Origin: Actinomycetes bacterium
Lineage (GTDB): Bacteria > Actinomycetota > CALGFH01
Direction: 5' to 3'
Length of the DNA: 16,088 nt
Assembly: GCA_030152105.1 (NCBI GenBank)
Contig: JASLIH010000341.1
Coordinates: 1 to 16,088 of the forward strand
In this document: in pieces, positions 5,346 to 12,306 of the stretch
Numbering within the stretch: position 1 is the first letter of the stretch
Layout of the letters: each line of letters starts with the position of its first letter
The notes under the pieces: generated by a model
What the model was told of the DNA's origin: nothing
Database searches by the model: none
Seen by the model: the letters and a program-made list of their open reading frames with translations, nothing else
Translations under genes and position numbers: made by a program

Positions 5346-6041
5346 GTGGCCGAGCTCGCCTGCCTGACCGGCCGGGCTGGGGGGGCGAAGGAGGTCCTCC
5401 CCGCCCTGGAGTACCTGGCCCACCCCGTGGCCACGCTGCCCCTGGACGAGGCCAGCATGGCGGCCGCGGCGGCCAAGGAGCTGGTGGTGGTCGACGCCAC
5501 CCGCGACCTGTCCCGCGCCCAGGCGATCTGCCGAGCGCTGCGAACCGGCGGCGACCACCTGGCCATCCTGGTCGTGATGCCCGAGGCGGGGCTGGCAGGG
5601 CTCCAGCGCGACTGGGGGGCCTCCGACTTCCTCCTTCCCTCGGCAGGGCCGGCCGAGATCGAGGCCCGGGTGCGGCTGCTCACCCAGCGGCCGGTGGTGG
5701 CCGACCCCGACGCCGCCATCCGGGTCGGCGACCTGGTCGTCGACCCCGTCTCCTACCAGGTCCGCCTCCGGAGCCGGCCGCTCGACCTGACCTACAAGGA
5801 GTTCGAGCTGCTGCGGTTCCTGGCCGCCCGGCCCGGCCGGGTCTCGACCCGGGCGCAGCTCCTCCAGGAGGTGTGGGGCTACGACTTCTTCGGCGGCACC
5901 CGCACCGTCGACGTGCACGTCCGCCGTCTCCGGGCCAAGCTCGGTCCCGAGCACGAGTCGATGATCGCCACCGTCCGTGGCGTCGGCTACAAGCTGCTGC
6001 CGGCCGACCAGGCCAGAGCGGAGCGCGAAGCCGGACAGTAA
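5346..6041 (+). CDS. glnR: Atypical OmpR/GlnR-like response regulator
   Basis: 231 residues from a GTG at 5346, set by GGAGGAG five nt upstream; the in-frame GTG at 5295 has no SD. Residues 1-120 are a receiver-like domain that lacks the acidic pair near the N-terminus (it reads MAELACLTG) but keeps D50 in VVVDATRDL. GlnR proteins are atypical in just this way: an unphosphorylated D50 stabilises the dimer. Residues 126-220 are an OmpR-type winged helix, from IRVGDLVVDP through LTYKEFELLRFLAARPGRVS to TVDVHVRRLRAKLG and TVRGVGYKL. GlnR controls nitrogen assimilation genes in actinobacteria. A neighbouring LmeA-like DUF2993 gene is as in Mycobacterium (Rv0817c-Rv0818). No partner kinase is adjacent. 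An ordinary orphan OmpR-type regulator is the alternative. Confidence 0.72.
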   Translation: MAELACLTGRAGGAKEVLPALEYLAHPVATLPLDEASMAAAAAKELVVVDATRDLSRAQAICRALRTGGDHLAILVVMPEAGLAGLQRDWGASDFLLPSAGPAEIEARVRLLTQRPVVADPDAAIRVGDLVVDPVSYQVRLRSRPLDLTYKEFELLRFLAARPGRVSTRAQLLQEVWGYDFFGGTRTVDVHVRRLRAKLGPEHESMIATVRGVGYKLLPADQARAEREAGQ

Positions 6042-6120
6042 CGAAGTTCTCAAGGGGCCCTCCCGACCGGCCGACTACCCGTATGTCCGGTCCCCTGTCC
6101 GCTTCCCCAGGAGGGCGCCC

Positions 6121-6639
6121 ATGTTGGTCCGCCGCCTGCTCATGCCGTTCGTGCTGGTCACCGGGATGCTCGCGGTGACCGTGCCGGCAAGTGCCGGTCC
6201 TCGCACCGACGCGTCGTTCGTCCGCGCCACCAATGCCGACCGCCGCGAGCAGGGCTACAAGGCGATGGCCAGCTCGCGCACCCTTGCCAAGCTGGCCCGG
6301 TCACACCCAGTGGCCATGGCCCGCAAGTCGGCCCAGCGCCTCGGCGGGCGCTGCGACGCCCGTGCCCTGTGGCACAACGACATCTCCAAGTCGACCGACC
6401 ACTGGGTCTGGCTGGGCCAGAACGTCGGCTGCGGCTCGATGGGCTCCGACGGGGTCGGCGCCTCGGTCCGCCGGATCCAGGACGCCTTCATGCGCTCCCC
6501 CGGACACCGGCGCAACATCCTGTACCGCAAGGCCAACCTGTTCGGGGTCGGCACCTTTATCAAGGACGACATCATCTGGGTGACGGTCAACTTCGAGCAG
6601 ACAACCCCCGGCTGGGGGTGGCAGGGCGGTATCCTTTGA
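6121..6639 (+). CDS. Secreted CAP/SCP-domain protein (YkwD-like)
   Basis: 172 residues from an ATG at 6121 with AGGAGGG six nt upstream. A signal peptide covers about residues 1-25 (MLVRRLLMPFVLVTGMLAVT then VPASA, a good AxA cleavage site). The CAP domain follows: DASFVRATNADRREQGYKAM near 30-49, ARSHPVAMARKS, the GENV-like LGQNVGCG near 99-106, the signature SPGHRRNIL near 125-133, and GVGTFIKDDIIWVTVNFEQ near 141-159. Bacterial CAP proteins are extracellular, with proposed roles in envelope maintenance, lipid binding or adhesion; the substrate is unknown. A conserved His/Glu arrangement appears partly changed: the usual HS in the first motif reads HP, and GEN reads GQN. It is 79 nt after the GlnR-like gene and has a strong terminator at its stop. 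Confidence 0.88.
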   Translation: MLVRRLLMPFVLVTGMLAVTVPASAGPRTDASFVRATNADRREQGYKAMASSRTLAKLARSHPVAMARKSAQRLGGRCDARALWHNDISKSTDHWVWLGQNVGCGSMGSDGVGASVRRIQDAFMRSPGHRRNILYRKANLFGVGTFIKDDIIWVTVNFEQTTPGWGWQGGIL

Positions 6640-6679
6640 CAGCGCGCCGGTGGCGATGGCACCATCGGCGCGCTCTGTC
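6638..6679 (+). terminator. Terminator hairpin at the CAP gene stop
   Basis: GACAG plus CGCGCCG (6638-6649) pairs with CGGCGCG plus CTGTC (6666-6679), with a 2-nt bulge (6673-6674), so the stem has 12 pairs and starts in the stop codon. The loop itself contains the palindrome-like CGATGGCACCATCG. There is no T-run. It separates the CAP gene from the tRNA cluster that starts three bases later. Confidence 0.65.
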
Positions 6680-6681
6680 GT

Positions 6682-6754
6682 GGGCCGCTAGCTCAGTTGG
6701 TAGAGCACCCGGCTTTTAACCGGGGTGTCGTCGGTTCGAGGCCGACGCGGCCCA
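6682..6754 (+). tRNA. tRNA-Lys (UUU)
   Basis: 73 nt folding to a standard cloverleaf. The acceptor GGGCCGC pairs with GCGGCCC, the D-stem is GCTC/GAGC, the anticodon stem CCCGG/CCGGG holds loop CTTTTAA with anticodon TTT, and the T-arm is GTCGG TTCGAGG CCGAC. The discriminator is A. The 3' CCA is not encoded. First of four tRNAs in the order Lys-Glu-Asp-Phe, the same as the mycobacterial cluster. Confidence 0.97.
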
Positions 6755-6771
6755 CCCCGCAACCGAGCCGG

Positions 6772-6844
6772 GCCCCCATCGTCTAGTGGCCTAGGACACC
6801 ACCCTTTCAAGGTGGCGACGCGGATTCGAACTCCGCTGGGGGCA
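6772..6844 (+). tRNA. tRNA-Glu (UUC)
   Basis: 73 nt. The acceptor GCCCCCA pairs with TGGGGGC. The anticodon stem CCACC/GGTGG holds loop CTTTCAA with anticodon TTC, and the T-arm carries GATTCGAACTC. The discriminator is A and CCA is not encoded. It lies 17 nt after tRNA-Lys, so the cluster is probably one transcript processed into tRNAs. Confidence 0.97.
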
Positions 6845-6864
6845 CGCAGAAGACCACCATGCGT

Positions 6865-6940
6865 GGTCCCGTGGAGCAGCTTGGCTGTGCTCGCCGCCCT
6901 GTCAAGGCGGAGGTCGCGGGTTCAAATCCCGTCGGGACCG
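6865..6940 (+). tRNA. tRNA-Asp (GUC)
   Basis: 76 nt. The acceptor GGTCCCG pairs with CGGGACC, the D-stem is GAGC/GCTC with an 11-nt loop, the anticodon stem CCGCC/GGCGG holds loop CTGTCAA with anticodon GTC, and the T-arm is GCGGG TTCAAAT CCCGT. The discriminator is G, as expected for tRNA-Asp. CCA is not encoded. Confidence 0.97.
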
Positions 6941-6971
6941 CTCGGACCGAGGCCACAAGCCCCGGTCTCCC

Positions 6972-7044
6972 GGGCAGGTAGCTCAGTCGGTAGAGCGTGC
7001 GGCTGAAAACCGCAAGGTCGGCGGTTCGATCCCGTCCCTGCCCA
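6972..7044 (+). tRNA. tRNA-Phe (GAA)
   Basis: 73 nt. The acceptor GGGCAGG pairs with CCTGCCC, the D-arm is GCTCAGTCGGTAGAGC, and the anticodon stem TGCGG/CCGCA holds loop CTGAAAA with anticodon GAA. The T-stem GGCGG/CCGTC includes one G-U pair. The discriminator is A. Last tRNA of the cluster; the hydrolase gene begins 26 nt later on the same strand. Confidence 0.97.
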
Positions 7045-7070
7045 CCACGTCAGCGCGGGTCGGCGGGACC

Positions 7071-8108
7071 ATGACGGGCAGGGACAGGCAGCCGGTGCCG
7101 GGGGTGGCCCTCTCATCGGACGGCATCCCCCTGTCGTTCGAGGTACGCGGGTCGGGGACGCCGGCGCTGGTGTTCGTCCACGGCTGGTCGTGTGACCGTC
7201 GCTACTGGAGCGGTCAGCTGGCCGCCTTCTCGGACCGCCACCGGGTCGTAGCCGTCGACCTTGCCGGGCACGGGGAATCAGGCGGCGGCCGTCAGGGGTG
7301 GACCATGGCGGCCTTCGGCGACGACGTCGCCGCGGTGGTACGGCACCTGGGGCTCGGCGAGGTCGTGCTGATCGGTCACTCGATGGGCGGTGACGTGGTC
7401 GTCGAGACCGCCCTTCGGCTGGGCGACCAGGTGCTGGGGGTTGTCTGGGCCGACACCTACGACACCCTCGGAGATCCACCGACCCGGGCGGAGCTCGAGG
7501 AGTTCGTAGCCCCGTTCCGGGAGGACTTCGTCACCGCGGCCGCGGCCCTCGTCCGGCGGATGGCCGGTCCAGCCGCGGCCGACCTGGTCGAGTGGGTGGC
7601 CGCCGACATGTCGGCCGCCCCTCCCGAGATCGCGATCGAGGTGTTGGAGCAGGCCGTCGGCAACGAGCCCGCCGTCCTCGCCGCTCTGCCGAAGCTGACC
7701 GCGCCGGTGGTGGCGATCAATCCCGGCTACCGGCCCACCGACACCGAGGCACTCCGGCGCCACGGGGTGCGGGCCGTGGTCATGCCCGGGGTCGGGCACT
7801 TCCTCATGCTGGAAGATCCCGGCACCTTCAACCGGCTGCTCGGTGCGGTCGTCGACGAGCTAGCCCCGGCCGAGGATGCCGGTGACGGCGGAGACGAAGC
7901 CGGGAAGCGCCGCCAGGGCGGCAAGGGCCAGGACCAGCTGCCCGGCCGGGACGAGCCGGGGGGCGTGCCAGGCCGCGATCACCGGGCGGGCCCTGGTGGC
8001 CAGGACGACCAGCGCGCCCACCACGACCACGATGGCGACGACCGGCGGCAGCGGGGCCAGCAGCAGCAAGGGGGCGTGGGCGGCGATGGCCCGGGGGTCG
8101 CGACCTAG
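7071..8108 (+). CDS. Alpha/beta hydrolase with a long low-complexity C-terminal tail
   Basis: 345 residues from an ATG at 7071. Residues 12-264 are a complete alpha/beta hydrolase: oxyanion-site FVHGWSCD at 35-42, VDLAGHGES at 62-70, nucleophile elbow GHSMGG at 102-107 with S104, and the catalytic histidine H243 in GVGHFLMLEDP. The acid is probably D224. The substrate is unknown; relatives include esterases, lipases and haloperoxidase-like enzymes, and no signal peptide is present, so it is probably cytoplasmic. From about residue 265 the protein becomes a Gly/Asp/Gln/Arg/His-rich stretch of about 80 residues that lies wholly antisense to the C-terminal coding region of the membrane protein gene. 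That tail has no domain and is probably not under protein-level selection. The true stop could have been lost. Confidence 0.82.
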   Translation: MTGRDRQPVPGVALSSDGIPLSFEVRGSGTPALVFVHGWSCDRRYWSGQLAAFSDRHRVVAVDLAGHGESGGGRQGWTMAAFGDDVAAVVRHLGLGEVVLIGHSMGGDVVVETALRLGDQVLGVVWADTYDTLGDPPTRAELEEFVAPFREDFVTAAAALVRRMAGPAAADLVEWVAADMSAAPPEIAIEVLEQAVGNEPAVLAALPKLTAPVVAINPGYRPTDTEALRRHGVRAVVMPGVGHFLMLEDPGTFNRLLGAVVDELAPAEDAGDGGDEAGKRRQGGKGQDQLPGRDEPGGVPGRDHRAGPGGQDDQRAHHDHDGDDRRQRGQQQQGGVGGDGPGVAT

Positions 8109-8723
8109 CAGCGGGATGGCCCGGCTGGCCCGCCCGGCCAGGGCGGCGACCAGCATGCCGTGGAACAGCACCAGGGCCGAGAACGCCACCACCGACACCC
8201 AGCCCGGGCCGACCAGGTCGAAGTCCAGGTTGCCCTCCCGGAGCGGTTCCAGCCGCGTCCCGCCCCCCAGGAGCAGCAGCGCCCCGTAGACCAGCCCCCC
8301 GGCCCGGCCGGCCGGCAGCCAGCGCCGCACCAGCAGGTAGGCCGCGCCGGTGGCGGTCCCGAGGAACAGCGCCGTGAAGATCACGAACCCGGCCGTGCCG
8401 CCGGCGCTGATCCGGCCCACCACCTCGTCCGCCTCGGTGATGCGCCCCTGGGCCCCGTCGCCCGCCGTCAGCGCCAGCAGCCGCATCACCAGCCGCCCCC
8501 CGGCCCCGGCGGCCAGAGCCCCGGCCCCGACCCCGGCCACCACGGCCAGGTTCACCGCCCACAGGTACCGCCGGACCACCAGCTCCACCGCCGGCGGCGC
8601 CGCCGGGTCGCCCGGTCCCGTCCGCGTGGGGGCAGGCGGCGGCTCGACCGTCAGGCCGCCCCAGCGAACCACCGCGACCAGCCCGGCCAGCACCGCCAGG
8701 ATGCAGACCCCGATCACCGCCAC
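7860..8723 (-). CDS. Polytopic membrane protein of unknown function
   Basis: 287 residues from a GTG at 8723, with about seven hydrophobic spans near 2-20, 53-77, 110-131, 138-153, 178-196, 214-243 and 260-283. A proline-rich loop (about 28-45) follows the first span. A soluble-looking conserved-type segment reads LLALTAGDGAQGRITEADEV near 82-101, followed by GGTAGFVIF. I do not recognise a named family; nothing suggests transport, catalysis or signalling by itself. Its last 249 nt overlap the hydrolase tail on the opposite strand. The start is weakly supported: GCTGGG lies immediately upstream, and the GTG two codons later is possible. Confidence 0.7.
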   Translation of the reverse strand: MAVIGVCILAVLAGLVAVVRWGGLTVEPPPAPTRTGPGDPAAPPAVELVVRRYLWAVNLAVVAGVGAGALAAGAGGRLVMRLLALTAGDGAQGRITEADEVVGRISAGGTAGFVIFTALFLGTATGAAYLLVRRWLPAGRAGGLVYGALLLLGGGTRLEPLREGNLDFDLVGPGWVSVVAFSALVLFHGMLVAALAGRASRAIPLLGRDPRAIAAHAPLLLLAPLPPVVAIVVVVGALVVLATRARPVIAAWHAPRLVPAGQLVLALAALAALPGFVSAVTGILGRG

Positions 8724-8796
8724 CCCAGCAGTATGCCCCGCTTGGCTTGCTCAGCTCGACCCGGCTGGCCCAGGCGGCGCAGGCGGGCGGGAAACG

Positions 8797-8827
8797 CAGA
8801 CGGCGCCTCGGTGGGAGGCGCCGTCTG
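8797..8827 (-). terminator. Intrinsic terminator of bldC
   Basis: A perfect 12-bp stem, CAGACGGCGCCT (8797-8808) with AGGCGCCGTCTG (8816-8827), around a 7-nt loop. It lies 47 nt beyond the bldC stop. On the minus strand it is followed by CGTTTCCC, a weak T-tract. The rest of the 8724-8874 gap holds the start region of the membrane protein gene and no other gene that I can see. Confidence 0.8.
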
Positions 8828-8874
8828 GACGTCCGGCCCCCCCTTGGGTAGTGCCGGTCACGCGGGTCGAAGGG

Positions 8875-9087
8875 CTAGCCGCCGGCTTCGACGCCGCGGA
8901 GCAGCTGGCGGACTTCCGTCTCGCGGTAGCGACGGTGCCCGCCGAGGGTGCGGATGCTCGAGAGCTTGCCTGCTTTGGCCCAGCGGGTCACGGTCTTGGG
9001 GTCGACACGGAACAGCGCGGCGACCTCCGCCGGGGTGAGCAGCGCCTCAGGAGCAGGCGCAGACTGGACGGTACGACTGGCGGACAT
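8875..9087 (-). CDS. bldC: BldC-type MerR-like developmental regulator
   Basis: 70 residues from the ATG at 9087, with AGGTGAGGGG about 8 nt upstream; the GTG at 9096 is closer to the SD than usual. Streptomyces BldC is 68 residues. The whole protein is a MerR-type winged helix without an effector domain: LLTPAEVAALFRVDPKTVTR at 18-37, then WAKAGKLSSIRTLGGHRRYR at 38-57, nearly identical to Streptomyces BldC as I recall it. BldC binds DNA cooperatively at direct repeats and controls the entry into development. It is also found in actinobacteria that do not sporulate, so its presence alone does not prove a mycelial life style. The neighbouring unknown gene and vdh are as in Streptomyces. Confidence 0.95.
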   Translation of the reverse strand: MSASRTVQSAPAPEALLTPAEVAALFRVDPKTVTRWAKAGKLSSIRTLGGHRRYRETEVRQLLRGVEAGG

Positions 9088-9263
9088 GGTTGCCACCCCT
9101 CACCTCGAACTTCCCCCCATCGAGACGGGATTCTCGCGGAGGTCCTGAATATCCTAGAGGCGTCGAATGGGACAGACCATAGCAACTTAGGGCTATTTTC
9201 CGCCCCGCCTAGTAGGACTATCGGCAACCGACCGCCAGAGCTTTAGCAAAAGGTACGCAGAGC
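9088..9263 (-). promoter_or_regulatory. bldC upstream region
   Basis: A 176-nt gap, AT-richer than anything else nearby. It contains several -10-like words on the minus strand, the clearest TAGGAT near 9150-9155, but no convincing -35. If used, the leader of bldC would be about 55 nt. The gap also separates bldC from the upstream unknown gene, whose stop is at 9264 with no obvious hairpin, so some transcripts may read through. Confidence 0.35.
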
Positions 9264-10091
9264 TCAATTGCTGGATTCCCGTCCCCGCAGCGCCGACCAG
9301 CGCTCGCTCAACGAGCGGTAGAGCTCGCTCGAGCGGTCCAGATCCCCCGCCTCGAGGGCCCCGAGCGCCTCCCAGACCTCGGCGGCCGAGTGGTCGGCGA
9401 CCAGGTCCTCGAACGGGATTGCTCTGGTTAGTCCTCCGTAGTCGAGCTGGACCAGGCTGTCCGGGTCGAAGCTGTGGAGCCAGGCCCGGAGCTCCTCGAC
9501 GGCCACGACCATCTCGGCGTCGTCCATCAACTCCTGGAGGATGCTGACGGCCCGGGAGACGCGGCCGCGCGCCTTGGGCATGTTGGTCCGGTAGGTGAGC
9601 CGGGCCACCTGGCCCGAGGACGGTGCCCCGACCCGCCGCTCGCCGTCCTCGAACAACGTGAACCAGGGAAGGGGGACGTGCCAGGCCGCCTGCTGGATGT
9701 GGCTGCGCGATCCCGGCCGCTCGCTCTCCCAGCGCTCCAGGCTCTGCTCGGCCCGCTCGACGTCGCCGGCGGACACGAAGGCGTCGGCCACCTCGTCCGG
9801 GACCGAGCTGCGGAAGGCGACCAGCGACTGGAGGGTGCGTAGCTCGGTGCGGAGGGGGCAGAGGAAGACCACGTCCCCGACCCGCTCGACGAGGGCGTGC
9901 TCGCGCTCGGCGCCGACCGTGAGCCCGAGGGCCCTGGCCAGCCCGCGGCGCTCCTCGCGGCCGACGAGCAGGCTCGCGGGCAGGACCTGGCCGGCCTCCA
10001 CGTACGCGGCCCACTCGGCGCGCTCCCGGGGTGGGAACGCGGCCAACGGCTGGTAGATGCGCAGATACGCCGTGAACGCATGGCCCTTCAT
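9264..10091 (-). CDS. Conserved actinobacterial protein of unknown function
   Basis: 275 residues from an ATG at 10091, beginning MKGHAFTAYLRIYQPLAAFP. It is soluble, without signal peptide or membrane span. Notable segments are FPPRERAEWAAYV near 19-31, a tryptophan-rich HVPLPWFTLFEDGERR near 138-153, YRTNMPKARGRVSRAV near 166-181, and an acidic, helix-rich C-terminus. I do not recognise a catalytic motif or name a family. The equivalent position between vdh and bldC in Streptomyces also holds an unassigned gene, so it may be an ortholog that travels with bldC. There is no SD: the ATG is preceded by CTCCTCACC and a TATACT seven nt upstream, so the mRNA is probably leaderless. It is divergent from vdh. 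Confidence 0.78.
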   Translation of the reverse strand: MKGHAFTAYLRIYQPLAAFPPRERAEWAAYVEAGQVLPASLLVGREERRGLARALGLTVGAEREHALVERVGDVVFLCPLRTELRTLQSLVAFRSSVPDEVADAFVSAGDVERAEQSLERWESERPGSRSHIQQAAWHVPLPWFTLFEDGERRVGAPSSGQVARLTYRTNMPKARGRVSRAVSILQELMDDAEMVVAVEELRAWLHSFDPDSLVQLDYGGLTRAIPFEDLVADHSAAEVWEALGALEAGDLDRSSELYRSLSERWSALRGRESSN

Positions 10092-10098
10092 GGTGAGG

Positions 10099-10104
10099 AG
10101 TATA
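10099..10104 (-). promoter_or_regulatory. Candidate -10 element giving a leaderless mRNA
   Basis: TATACT on the minus strand is a good match to the sigma70 consensus TATAAT. It ends 7 nt before the ATG at 10091, so transcription would start on or beside the initiation codon. No matching -35 is clear. The absence of any purine-rich SD is consistent with leaderless translation, which is common in actinobacteria. Confidence 0.5.
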
Positions 10105-10162
10105 AGGAGAGGGCTGTGGTAGGTTGGCCTTCCGGGTGGGTACCCCCCACCGTGCGTCTGCC

Positions 10163-10187
10163 GCCCTGGCGGCGATCCCGCCGGGGC
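10163..10187 (+). promoter_or_regulatory. Strong leader hairpin just ahead of the vdh ribosome binding site
   Basis: GCCCTGGCGG (10163-10172) pairs along its whole length with CCGCCGGGGC (10178-10187), one G-U pair included, around loop CGATC. It ends 6 nt before AGGAGGT. A second smaller inverted repeat, GGTGGG/CCCACC (10135-10140 with 10146-10151), lies upstream. Such a stem could control translation or termination ahead of vdh, or simply protect the 5' end. Confidence 0.4.
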
Positions 10188-10205
10188 CCGTCCAGGAGGT
10201 CATCC

Positions 10206-11285
10206 TTGGGAGCGTTCGGGCTCATGGGTGGCGAGTACGAGCAGGTCGTCTACAACCACGATGCCGCCTCCGGCCTCAAGGCCATCATCGCCATCCACTC
10301 GACCGCCCTCGGCCCGGCCCTGGGCGGCACCCGCTTCTACCCCTACGCCTCCGAGGACGACGCGCTCACCGACGTCCTCCGGCTGGCCAAGGGCATGAGC
10401 TACAAGGCGGCCGTGGCCGGGCTCGACCTCGGCGGGGGCAAGGCGGTCATCCTCGGCGACCCCAAGCGGGTCAAGTCCGAGGCCCTGCTGCGCGCCTACG
10501 GCCGCTTCGTCGAGAGCCTCGGCGGCCGCTACATCACCGCCGAGGACGTCGGGACCTACATCCCCGACATGGACACGGTCTCGCTGGAGACCCGCTTCGT
10601 CACCGGCCGCTCGCCGGCCAACGGCGGCGGCGGCGACCCCTCGATCAACACCGCCTACGGGGTCATGAAGGGTATGCAGGCGGTGGCCGAGGAGCTCTGG
10701 AACGAGCACGACCTGGCCGGCCGCCACGTCGTGGTCCAGGGCGTCGGCAAGGTCGGCACCCACCTGTGCCACCTGCTCCACCAGGCCGGGGCCCGGCTCA
10801 CCGTGGCCGACGTCGACGTCGACAACGTGGCCAGGGCGGTCAAGGAGTTCGGCGCCGACACCGTCGAGCCGGCCAAGGCCCACGCGGTCGCCTGCGACAT
10901 CCTCGCCCCCTGCGCGATGGGGGCCGTCGTCAACGACGACACCCTGCCCGAGCTGAAGTGCGCCGCCATCGCCGGGTCGGCCAACAACGTCCTGGCCCGC
11001 GACGAGCACGGCTACGCCCTGCGCCAGCTCGGGATCCTGTACGCCCCCGACTACGTGGTCAACGCCGGCGGCCTGATCAACGTGGCCGACGAGCTCCAGG
11101 GCTACTCCCCCGAGCGGGCCAAGGCCAAGGTCGAGGGCATCTACAACGCCGTCCGGGACATCTTCCACCGGGCCAAGGCCGAGGGCGTCCCCACCAGCGA
11201 GGCCGCCGACCGGATGGCCAAGGACCGTATGCGCGACATCTCGAGGCTGCGCCTGATCCGGGTCCTGCCGGGCGTCAGCGGCTAG
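10206..11285 (+). CDS. vdh: Leucine/valine dehydrogenase (Glu/Leu/Phe/Val dehydrogenase family)
   Basis: 359 residues from a TTG at 10206, chosen because AGGAGGT is 5 nt upstream; an ATG at 10224 would shorten it by six residues but has no SD. It oxidatively deaminates branched-chain amino acids such as leucine and valine with NAD+ to oxo acids and ammonia. Catalytic residues match leucine dehydrogenase: K67 in GMSYKAAVAGLDLGGGK, K79 at its end, and D114 in ITAEDVGT. The NAD site is VVVQGVGKVGTHL with the GxGxxG at 179-184. YVVNAGGLINVADE near the C-terminus is also family-typical. Streptomyces Vdh is its closest analogue by neighbourhood. The gene is divergent from the unknown gene at 9264-10091 and converges with purM, overlapping its end by 11 nt. 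Confidence 0.93.
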   Translation: MGAFGLMGGEYEQVVYNHDAASGLKAIIAIHSTALGPALGGTRFYPYASEDDALTDVLRLAKGMSYKAAVAGLDLGGGKAVILGDPKRVKSEALLRAYGRFVESLGGRYITAEDVGTYIPDMDTVSLETRFVTGRSPANGGGGDPSINTAYGVMKGMQAVAEELWNEHDLAGRHVVVQGVGKVGTHLCHLLHQAGARLTVADVDVDNVARAVKEFGADTVEPAKAHAVACDILAPCAMGAVVNDDTLPELKCAAIAGSANNVLARDEHGYALRQLGILYAPDYVVNAGGLINVADELQGYSPERAKAKVEGIYNAVRDIFHRAKAEGVPTSEAADRMAKDRMRDISRLRLIRVLPGVSG

Positions 11286-12306
11286 CCACCTCGCCCATCA
11301 CCCAGGCGGGGATGTCGTGGCCGGCCAGGAACGCCGTCGCCCGGTCGGCCTCGGTGGGCGGGAGGACCACGACCATGCCGACGCCCAGGTTGGTCGCCCG
11401 GGCCAGCTCCTGGTCGTCCACGGGGCCGAGGCCGGCCAGGACCTTGAAGATCGGAGGCGGCTCCCACGACCTCCGGTCGACCCTGGCGGTCAGGCCGGGG
11501 GGGAGGCAGCGGGGGAGGTTGCCGGGGAGGCCGCCGCCGGTGACGTGGCAGAGGGCGTGGACCTCGATCCCGGTGGCCAGCAGGTCGACCAGCTGGGGGG
11601 CGTAGATGCGGGTCGGGGTGAGCAGGGCCTCGCCGACCGGGGCGCCGAGCTCGGGCAGCTCGCGGTCGTAGCCGATCCCGGCCCTGGCCAGGACCTGGCG
11701 GGCCAGGCTGAAGCCGTTGGCGTGGAGGCCGGAGGAGGCGAGCCCGAGCAGCACGTCGCCGGTCACGACCCGGTCCGGGCCGAGCAGGCGGTCGCGCTCC
11801 ACCATCCCCAGGGCGAACCCGGCCAGGTCGTAGGCCTCGGGCTCCATCGCGCCAGGGTGCTCGGCCGTCTCCCCGCCGAGCAGGGCGCAGCGGGCCAGCC
11901 GGCAGCCCTCGGCCACCCCGGCCACGATGGCGGCCACCCGGGCGGGGTCGACCCGGCCGACGGCCAGGTAGTCGAGGACGAACAGCGGCTCGGCCCCGGG
12001 AACGACCACGTCGTCGACCACCATGGCGACCAGGTCGATGCCGACGGTGTCGTGGCGGTCGAGGGCCTGGGCGACCAGCAGCTTGGTGCCGACGCCGTCG
12101 CTGGCCGCGGCCAGCACCGGGTCGGTGGGGACGCCGGCCCGGCCCAGGTCCCCGGCCAGCCGCCACAGCCCGGCGAACCCGCCGATGCCGCCCAGCACCT
12201 TGGGGCCGTGGGTCGCCTCGACCGCCGACCGCATCAGGGCGACCGCCCGGTCCCCGGCCTCGACGTCGACCCCGGCCTGGGCGTAGGTCAGTGGCTGGCG
12301 GTCCAT
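11275..12306 (-). CDS. purM: Phosphoribosylformylglycinamidine cyclo-ligase (AIR synthetase)
   Basis: 343 residues from an ATG at 12306 that follows the purF stop codon with no spacer, so translation is probably coupled. It makes aminoimidazole ribonucleotide (AIR) from FGAM and ATP, the fifth step of purine synthesis, in the cytoplasm. Family signatures are YAQAGVDVEAGDRAV near 8-22, ASDGVGTKL near 68-76, MVVDDVVVPGAEPLFVLDYL near 95-114 and HVTGGGLPGNLPR near 258-270. Length and ends are normal. Its stop overlaps the last 11 nt of vdh on the opposite strand. Confidence 0.97.
   Translation of the reverse strand: MDRQPLTYAQAGVDVEAGDRAVALMRSAVEATHGPKVLGGIGGFAGLWRLAGDLGRAGVPTDPVLAAASDGVGTKLLVAQALDRHDTVGIDLVAMVVDDVVVPGAEPLFVLDYLAVGRVDPARVAAIVAGVAEGCRLARCALLGGETAEHPGAMEPEAYDLAGFALGMVERDRLLGPDRVVTGDVLLGLASSGLHANGFSLARQVLARAGIGYDRELPELGAPVGEALLTPTRIYAPQLVDLLATGIEVHALCHVTGGGLPGNLPRCLPPGLTARVDRRSWEPPPIFKVLAGLGPVDDQELARATNLGVGMVVVLPPTEADRATAFLAGHDIPAWVMGEVASR

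Noticed and set aside
6682..7044. Possible phage or island integration at the tRNA cluster
   Set aside because: All four tRNAs are complete, no integrase or direct repeat of a tRNA 3' end is visible, and both flanks are ordinary chromosomal genes.
10124..11605. 493-codon plus-strand frame over vdh and the purM end
   Set aside because: It is one frame off from vdh, Arg/Pro/Gly-rich and without recognisable motif.
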